DNA from: CAYSND01 sp964642235
GTDB taxonomy: Bacteria > Bacteroidota > Bacteroidia > Bacteroidales > UBA932
Length of the DNA stretch: 20,973 nucleotides
Assembly (NCBI GenBank): GCA_964642235.1
Contig: CAZXOP010000023.1
Location: 1 to 20,973 of the forward strand
Direction of reading: 5' to 3'
Shown here piece after piece: positions 15,571 through 20,973 of the stretch (position 1 is its first letter; the number at the start of each line of letters is the position of its first letter). The translations under genes and the position numbers were made by a program. The notes beneath the pieces are model-generated. The model had not been told where the DNA came from. It saw only the letters and a program-made list of their open reading frames with translations, and ran no database searches.

Positions 15571-18500
15571 ATTGTCCTAAATGTAATAAACCCAATCGCG
15601 ACAAAGCACTGTTTTGTAAATGGTGTGGCGAGAGTGTAATCACAAAATCTAACGCTCCTCTTCAATCACTTGTGGGGATGGATAGTGTGAAAAACCAACT
15701 GCAAGATCTGGTTCAGACCTGCGAAAGTATTTCGCTAAGAGCTAAAACTACAGGAGTGAAGATCCGCTTAGGGATGGACATGGTTATAAGTGGTAATAGT
15801 GGAACAGGCAAAACAGAGCTTGTAAAAACAATACAACATCTGTTATATTCAACAGACATTATCAAAAAGCCAACAGCAATGATAGTAGATGCTGTCGATT
15901 ATGAAGACTTCTCTAAAAAAACCGATAAGGCTGATCTCTGGGAGGAAAATATAAAAAAAGCAAAGGGTGGAATTCTTGTAATAGAAAACTGTCAGAAATT
16001 ACTGCCCCAAAAGTCATCTGATGATATTAACAAACTTGACAAGTTATTTAAGTGTATGAATGATGAATGGGGTAATGATCCCATTGTCATTTTAACAGGA
16101 TTGCCGGGGTTAAAAGGGTTTATGAATACCAATCCTGATATTGCCAATAGGTTTGAATATCATTTCTGTTTATTAGATTACTCTGTACAAGAACTAACAG
16201 AGATATGCGAACTAAAATTAAAGGAAGAGTATAAAATTTCACTTGATGACGATGCGAGAGCAAAGCTACAAAGGGTATTCACACATGAATTTAGAAATAA
16301 AAAACCAGATTTTGGAAATGGACATTTTGCGACTAAAAAGGCTTCTGATATTTTTTCCAATGTGGTAAAACGAGATCATAAGGCAGTAGTGGCTAATGTC
16401 AATGATGTCCAAGGTGAGGAGTTCAAACAGAAAAGTTATGAGGAAGTTATGGCAACCCTCGATGAGTTTGTAGGGGTAGATGAGATAAAAACTACCATTC
16501 AAAAACTTATTAATAAGATTGATTTGGAGTGTGAGCGTAGGGGAAATAATGCAAAACGAGAGATTAAAGACCATTTTTTATTTCTTGGAAACCCAGGGAC
16601 AGGAAAAACAACTATTGCACGTGTTTTTGCAGATATTCTAAATTCACTTAATGTATTACCGGTCGGACAGCTTGTAGAGGTCTCGCGAAAGGATTTAGTT
16701 GCTGCACATGTGGGGGGGACTGCTCTTGCCGTGGAGGATGCAGTGCAAAGAGCAATGGGTGGTATTTTATTTGTTGATGAAGCTTATGCCCTTAAGCAGG
16801 GGGATAGTGACACTTTCGGGCAGGAAGCTATTGATACCTTATTAAAATTGGTGGAAGATAATAGGGGAAAATTTATAGCAATAGCTGCCGGATACTCTAA
16901 GGAGATGGCTGATTTCCTTAACTCTAATTCCGGAATGAGTTCTCGATTTAACGAGGTGGTGAATTTTAAGGATTATAACGCTTCTGAGCTTACGGAAATT
17001 TTTAGGCGTATGGTGAAAAAAGAGAAGCTTACCCTTGATGAAGATGCAGAAAAAAATATTGAAAATTTTTTCAAAAAAATGTTCTTAGCACGTGATACGA
17101 GATCCTTTGGTAATGCACGCGAAGTACGCAATGTCTTTGATCGTGCACTGAAAAACCAAGGTCAGCGTGTGCACCAACTACGTACGTCCTCCCAATATGC
17201 TGAAGATCAGCTATCTATTTTGACTCGTGCAGATATTGAAGGGGAAGAAAATCTAAAAGAGAAAGACCTTGACACTATTCTTGGAGAACTCAATGAGTTT
17301 ATTGGTATGGACAGTGTTAAAAAGGAGATTCATAAACTTGCAACCAAGTTAATGATGGACAAGAAGATGCAGGAACAAGGAATTGGGAATGCTGAGCTGA
17401 CAAATACTCATATTGTGCTGACAGGAAACCCAGGTACCGGCAAAACCACGGTGGCAAATAAGTTAGGAGAAATATTTAAAGCTATAGGATTACTCCCTTC
17501 GGGCAAGGTTGTGGTTAAAGAGCCTAAGAACATTTTGAGCTCTTTTATAAATGAATCTGCCAAACAAATGGATCAAGCCTGCAATGAGGCAATGGGTGCA
17601 ACGCTACTTATAGATGAAGCTTATAATTTAGCTAAGGTTGACAATTTGGGCAATGTGGATGAAACCGGTCAGCAAGCCGTTGAGGCTCTAATGACACGAA
17701 TGAGTAACGATGCAGGGAAATTTGTTGTAATTATTGCAGGGTATCGCAAGGAGATAGAGTTATTTGTTAAGAAAGCTAATCCCGGGTTGGAACGCCGATT
17801 CACAACTTGGCTTCATATTGAGGATTATACAGCAGATCAGTTGGTCGATATCTTTATGCAAAACATAAAAAAGGGTAGTTTTAATATTACAGATGAGGCA
17901 AAAGAACGATTAAAAAAACTTGCTAACCAGATGGTGGACACTAAAAAGGACAATTTTGGAAATGCCGGTGAGATAATAAAAGTTTTGGGGGAAGCTAAAA
18001 GCCGTAAAGCAAACCGCTTGGCAGTTATGATGAATAATGGGCAGGAGATTACAAAAGAATTATTCCAAACTTTTGAAGCAGATGATATTCCTTATGATCC
18101 ACCTAAGAAGATAGTAGAAGAAGACTGTTTTAAGGAGCTAAACGGCTTAATAGGACTCGATGGTGTAAAGCAGGCTGTATATAATATCGCCGATTATATT
18201 AAAGTAGAAAGAGCTAAAACAGAGGCTTTAGGAAAAAAATATCAAGGTTTGGGTGACCATTATCTCTTTTTAGGGAACCCCGGTACTGGGAAGACAACAG
18301 TTGCCAGAATAATGGCAAATATTTTTCACTCTTTAGATGTGTTGCCAACCAATAAATTGGTTGAAGTAGCGCGGGATGGATTGGTAGAAGCCTTTCAAGG
18401 ACAAACGGCTCCTAAAACCAGAGAAGTATTTAAATCAGCAATGGGTGGAGTATTGTTTATAGACGAAGCTTATGCATTGAAACAGTCGGAAGGGGACTCT

Positions 18501-18923
18501 TTCGGACAAGAAGCTATTGACACATTATTAAAACTTATCGAAGACAATCGTGGAAAAATAATCTGCATAGCTGCAGGTTATCCTAGAGAGATGCAACAAT
18601 GGCTAAACACTAATAGTGGTCTGAAATCAAGATTTAATAAGGTTGTTAATTTTGAGGATTACAATGACGAGGAGTTAGTGCAAATATTTATGAAAAAAGC
18701 AACTAATGATCAACTAACACTTACTCCAGAGGCAGAGGCTAAGATGCAAGAATATTTTAAAGAGCTGTATGATCATCGTACAAGAAATTTTGCTAACGCA
18801 CGTGAGGTCAATCAGTATTTTGGGTTAGTTAAGACGAATCAAAGTTCACGAATAAGAAAACTTATGGATAGTCCGAATTTCGATCCTCAACAATTTACAA
18901 AGTTGATATTAGACGATATGTAA
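15567..18923 (+). CDS. Zinc-ribbon protein with four AAA+ modules (CbxX/CfqX type)
   Basis: A 1118-residue ATPase. An N-terminal zinc ribbon (C3, C6, C17, C20) is followed by four AAA+ modules. Walker A lysines are K82, K347, K626 and K909, giving a period of about 265-283 residues. Modules 2-4 have GNPGTGKTT and intact Walker B (D404/E405, D683/E684, D966/E967), with the A-Y after DE typical of CbxX/CfqX proteins such as CbbX, SpoVK and the T7SS protein EccA. Module 1 has Walker A GNSGTGKTE, but its Walker B reads VIEN (E140, N141), so it probably binds ATP without hydrolysing it. Modules 2 and 4 resemble each other closely, which suggests internal duplication. Each module keeps an RF arginine-finger motif. 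The start codon overlaps the kinase stop, so the two are probably made in fixed ratio. The target is unknown. Confidence 0.94.
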   Translation: MNCPKCNKPNRDKALFCKWCGESVITKSNAPLQSLVGMDSVKNQLQDLVQTCESISLRAKTTGVKIRLGMDMVISGNSGTGKTELVKTIQHLLYSTDIIKKPTAMIVDAVDYEDFSKKTDKADLWEENIKKAKGGILVIENCQKLLPQKSSDDINKLDKLFKCMNDEWGNDPIVILTGLPGLKGFMNTNPDIANRFEYHFCLLDYSVQELTEICELKLKEEYKISLDDDARAKLQRVFTHEFRNKKPDFGNGHFATKKASDIFSNVVKRDHKAVVANVNDVQGEEFKQKSYEEVMATLDEFVGVDEIKTTIQKLINKIDLECERRGNNAKREIKDHFLFLGNPGTGKTTIARVFADILNSLNVLPVGQLVEVSRKDLVAAHVGGTALAVEDAVQRAMGGILFVDEAYALKQGDSDTFGQEAIDTLLKLVEDNRGKFIAIAAGYSKEMADFLNSNSGMSSRFNEVVNFKDYNASELTEIFRRMVKKEKLTLDEDAEKNIENFFKKMFLARDTRSFGNAREVRNVFDRALKNQGQRVHQLRTSSQYAEDQLSILTRADIEGEENLKEKDLDTILGELNEFIGMDSVKKEIHKLATKLMMDKKMQEQGIGNAELTNTHIVLTGNPGTGKTTVANKLGEIFKAIGLLPSGKVVVKEPKNILSSFINESAKQMDQACNEAMGATLLIDEAYNLAKVDNLGNVDETGQQAVEALMTRMSNDAGKFVVIIAGYRKEIELFVKKANPGLERRFTTWLHIEDYTADQLVDIFMQNIKKGSFNITDEAKERLKKLANQMVDTKKDNFGNAGEIIKVLGEAKSRKANRLAVMMNNGQEITKELFQTFEADDIPYDPPKKIVEEDCFKELNGLIGLDGVKQAVYNIADYIKVERAKTEALGKKYQGLGDHYLFLGNPGTGKTTVARIMANIFHSLDVLPTNKLVEVARDGLVEAFQGQTAPKTREVFKSAMGGVLFIDEAYALKQSEGDSFGQEAIDTLLKLIEDNRGKIICIAAGYPREMQQWLNTNSGLKSRFNKVVNFEDYNDEELVQIFMKKATNDQLTLTPEAEAKMQEYFKELYDHRTRNFANAREVNQYFGLVKTNQSSRIRKLMDSPNFDPQQFTKLILDDM

Positions 18924-18953
18924 TAGAATCTATTTTATTAAATAAGAAATAAT

Positions 18954-19565
18954 ATGCTTAATTTACTAAAATGTCCTTTTTGCGACAAAGAGATAGAATC
19001 TGATAGTTATTATTGTGACCAGTGTGGTGAAATGCTAAATAAGTGTAGTTTCGGACACGGATTTAAAAAGGGTAAAGTGTGTAATGAATGTGGAAAACCT
19101 CTTGTTCCAGCCAAAGATGAAGGTGCCAATGCAACTAATCCACCTGTGCAACAACAACCCACGAGTGTAAATCAACCAACGTCCCAATCTACAATAATAC
19201 CCCCTGCGCCTCACGTTCACTCTCAATCTGCCGCTGAACCTGAAAAAACAGTTAGACCCACAGCACAAGTGAAGTTAGCGTCACGAATGGTTAGTAAAGT
19301 TTTAAATGCTGAATTGGCACTTAGAGACGGGGCTATAATCGGCAGGCGTAATGGTGATTATATCTCTGTTTTCGGGGCACAAGGGTATGTGTCCGGCACT
19401 CATGCACGTATCCAAAAAAACAGTAAAGGAGTATGGGAGATTGTTGATTTGGACTCCTCCAATGGAACGTTCTTAAATAAAACAAGAATTGCAGCAAATC
19501 AACCTGTTGAATTCAGTGTAGGGGATACAATCTCTTTTTATGACCTTGATTTTATTGTCGAATAA
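18954..19565 (+). CDS. Zinc-ribbon FHA-domain phosphothreonine reader
   Basis: A 203-residue cytoplasmic protein. An N-terminal zinc ribbon (C7, C10, C21, C24) is followed by a second Cys/His set (C31, H35, C43, C46). A disordered Gln/Pro/Thr/Ser linker (about 52-95) leads to EKTVRP at residues 97-102, matching the EKTMRP array of the kinase. The C-terminal FHA domain runs from about 108 to 203 and has the key marks GRR (130-132, R131), SGTH (147-150) and SSNGT (168-172). FHA domains bind phosphothreonine peptides, so it probably reads kinase output, and T99 could itself be phosphorylated and bind its own or another FHA domain. It starts 30 nt after the AAA+ gene. Confidence 0.95.
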   Translation: MLNLLKCPFCDKEIESDSYYCDQCGEMLNKCSFGHGFKKGKVCNECGKPLVPAKDEGANATNPPVQQQPTSVNQPTSQSTIIPPAPHVHSQSAAEPEKTVRPTAQVKLASRMVSKVLNAELALRDGAIIGRRNGDYISVFGAQGYVSGTHARIQKNSKGVWEIVDLDSSNGTFLNKTRIAANQPVEFSVGDTISFYDLDFIVE

Positions 19566-19593
19566 TTAAACCAATAATATAACCAACAAGACG

Positions 19594-20346
19594 ATGCTTA
19601 TAAAAATAGATTTGACGAGTGATGTCGGCTGTGTAAGGGATAACAATGAGGACGTTATCTTTCTTGCAGGAGAATTATATCGCGACAGAGCAGCGAAATC
19701 AACATTCGAATTTACTTCAGATGTCCGTTTTGCAGCTATTGTGGCAGATGGAATGGGAGGGCATAGTTGTGGTGAAGTTGCTTCAGAAATTGCAGTGAGG
19801 AGATTTGATGAATTTGTAATGGCTTTACCAAATAATTTAGATGATAATGATGTAATACTCAAATTAAAACAATGGACAACAGATACACACCGATTTATTG
19901 TTAACGAAGGTATTAACAACACTAAATACGAAGGAATGGGAAGCACTTTCTGTGGGATGTTGTGGTATGAGAAGAGTGTTTTTGCTCTCAATATAGGTGA
20001 TAGTAGGTTATATAGATTTAGAGGAGAGATACTTAAACAACTTAGTACTGATCACTCGATGCGACAGCTAATGGGGGACATGTCTCTTCCCGTAAATCAG
20101 ATATATAACTCTTTGGGTGCGGGTGAGGATGCCTTTATCGATGTTAAAATTCTTACTAATCAAGTGCTTGATAACGACCTTTTTCTAATTTGTTCAGATG
20201 GAGTATCGGATATGCTGTCTAATGAGGAGATAGAGCAATTACTTATAAACAATCCTACATCTCAGGCAGTTACAGAAGCCGCTAAAAATGCAGGGGGAAA
20301 AGACAACATCAGTACTCTCTTAATTCGAGTAAATGTAAGTTCATAA
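19594..20346 (+). CDS. PP2C-family Ser/Thr protein phosphatase
   Basis: A 250-residue cytoplasmic PPM/PP2C phosphatase of bacterial (Stp/PrpC) size. It would remove phosphate from Ser/Thr residues using two metal ions. Motifs are RDNNED (15-20), ADGMGGH (51-57) with metal ligand D52, GMGSTFCG, IGDSRLYR, SDGVSD (201-206) and GGKDN (234-238) with the last metal Asp D237. All core residues are present, so it should be active. It starts 28 nt after the FHA gene in the same operon and is the natural eraser for the kinase. No membrane segment or extra domain is visible. Confidence 0.97.
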   Translation: MLIKIDLTSDVGCVRDNNEDVIFLAGELYRDRAAKSTFEFTSDVRFAAIVADGMGGHSCGEVASEIAVRRFDEFVMALPNNLDDNDVILKLKQWTTDTHRFIVNEGINNTKYEGMGSTFCGMLWYEKSVFALNIGDSRLYRFRGEILKQLSTDHSMRQLMGDMSLPVNQIYNSLGAGEDAFIDVKILTNQVLDNDLFLICSDGVSDMLSNEEIEQLLINNPTSQAVTEAAKNAGGKDNISTLLIRVNVSS

Positions 20347-20375
20347 TTTCAAATAATCTTTATAGGAAAATAGAT

Positions 20376-20973
20376 ATGTTAAATAAATTAATTATCACAT
20401 TTATTAGCATAATGATCCTGTTAGTGGGTGTTTTTGCCACTACTCAATGCAGTAATAACAGTACTTCGATAATACAGAAAATGCATTTGAAATGGGAGGG
20501 TAAATGGGTTCAGAATATGAGGTTCGAGCAGATGGTCTATTACTATAAGGGTGATAGTATAGTAAAGCAGGAGGTCTGGCAAGAGATACTCTCTTCCCCT
20601 CAGAAACTCCATATCCGCTTTAATGGCTTTGAAAGTGGTAGCGGGATGTTGTTTGCTAATGATAGTATTTTTAGTTACAAAGATTTTCAAGTGGTTAAAG
20701 AGGGTAAAATGGTTCACCACCTCTTATTATTAGGGTTTGATCTCTATAATCAAGACCCCGCTATAACTGAGTCGAAACTAATAGAACTCGGCTTCGATAT
20801 TAAAAAGTCTCATCTTATCATAGAAGAGGGACGGGAGATATTGGTGGTTGGTACGGAAGAAGAGAGGGATTATACCTCCTCCCAGTTCTGGATAGATAAA
20901 GAAAATCTCTATCTGACAAGAGTTATTTCAAATAGAGACAACTCAATATCTGATGTTATTTTTGGGAATTACA
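20376..20973 (+). CDS. Exported LolA-like protein, 3' end cut by the window
   Basis: Reads open from the ATG at 20376 to the window edge (199 codons and one base), so the C-terminus is missing, though a protein of LolA size would be nearly complete. The start gives MLNKLIITFI, a hydrophobic stretch, and a Cys at residue 25 (TTQCSNN); the lipobox is not canonical, so lipoprotein or signal-peptidase I export are both possible. The remainder is rich in short beta strands (KWEGKW, KLHIRF, GMLFANDSIF, HLLLLGFDLYNQ, SSQFWIDKENLYLTRVI) and resembles the Bacteroidota LolA / outer-membrane lipoprotein-sorting family by memory. It follows the phosphatase gene by 29 nt and may share its transcript. Confidence 0.7.
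   Translation, partial: MLNKLIITFISIMILLVGVFATTQCSNNSTSIIQKMHLKWEGKWVQNMRFEQMVYYYKGDSIVKQEVWQEILSSPQKLHIRFNGFESGSGMLFANDSIFSYKDFQVVKEGKMVHHLLLLGFDLYNQDPAITESKLIELGFDIKKSHLIIEEGREILVVGTEEERDYTSSQFWIDKENLYLTRVISNRDNSISDVIFGNY

Noticed and set aside
15567..18923. Type VII secretion EccA assignment
   Set aside because: The AAA+ modules share the CbxX/CfqX family with EccA, but there are four modules and a zinc ribbon, EccA's N-terminal helical repeat domain is missing, and no WXG100, EccC or EccD-like gene is present.
19566..19991. Minus-strand open frame of 141 codons opposite the phosphatase
   Set aside because: It is a shadow of the PP2C gene, whose catalytic motifs are complete on the plus strand, and it has no recognisable features.
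20421..20720. Minus-strand open frame of 99 codons near the right edge
   Set aside because: It is antisense to the LolA-like gene, which reads open from 20376 to the edge with a good export signal.

Overview
The window is a stretch of chromosome from a member of the Bacteroidota, most likely the order Bacteroidales. The evidence is: several promoters with the Bacteroidota-type -7 box TAnnTTTG and a -33 TTTG box; an almost complete lack of Shine-Dalgarno sequences; a large SusC/Oar-type TonB-dependent receptor; a PheS carrying a CxxC-GKGC-xxC insertion that I associate with this phylum; and low GC content. The species cannot be named from the sequence.

Layout. (1) 1-886: the 5' part of metK on the minus strand, with a leader that looks like a SAM-II riboswitch followed by an attenuator hairpin. 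(2) 887-4228: an Oar-like TonB-dependent receptor, ended by a strong intrinsic terminator (4258-4285). (3) 4324-8142: a tight housekeeping operon of a YraN-family protein, mannose-1-phosphate guanylyltransferase, arginine deiminase and PheS. (4) 8161-8326: tRNA-Gly(GCC) with its own near-perfect promoter and terminator. (5) 8276-9000: a non-coding repeat cluster. It has a 151-bp tandem duplication that carries the tRNA 3' end and its terminator, then two diverged copies of a 192-bp hairpin-rich repeat. (6) 9091-9876: a PhzF-family protein. (7) 10047-11069: an AraC-type regulator with a multi-pass membrane N-terminus. (8) 11214-20346: a five-gene phosphosignalling operon. (9) 20376-end: a partial exported LolA-like protein.

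The most interesting region is 11100-20346. It encodes a four-zinc-ribbon protein, a membrane Ser/Thr kinase whose N-terminus is a six-copy EKTMRP array, a 1118-residue protein with a zinc ribbon and four AAA+ modules of CbxX/CfqX type (the first with a damaged Walker B), a zinc-ribbon FHA protein carrying one EKTVRP motif, and a PP2C phosphatase. Kinase (writer), FHA (reader) and phosphatase (eraser) all sit with a large ATPase. The likely phosphosite motif is present on both kinase and reader, and three of the five proteins carry zinc ribbons, so this looks like one self-contained signalling machine. A 16-nt direct repeat with 21-bp phasing lies just upstream of its promoter and directly downstream of the AraC-type gene, so that regulator may control the module. 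I do not recognise this exact gene set as a named system. Its function (envelope stress, secretion, competition or phage response) cannot be read from the sequence.
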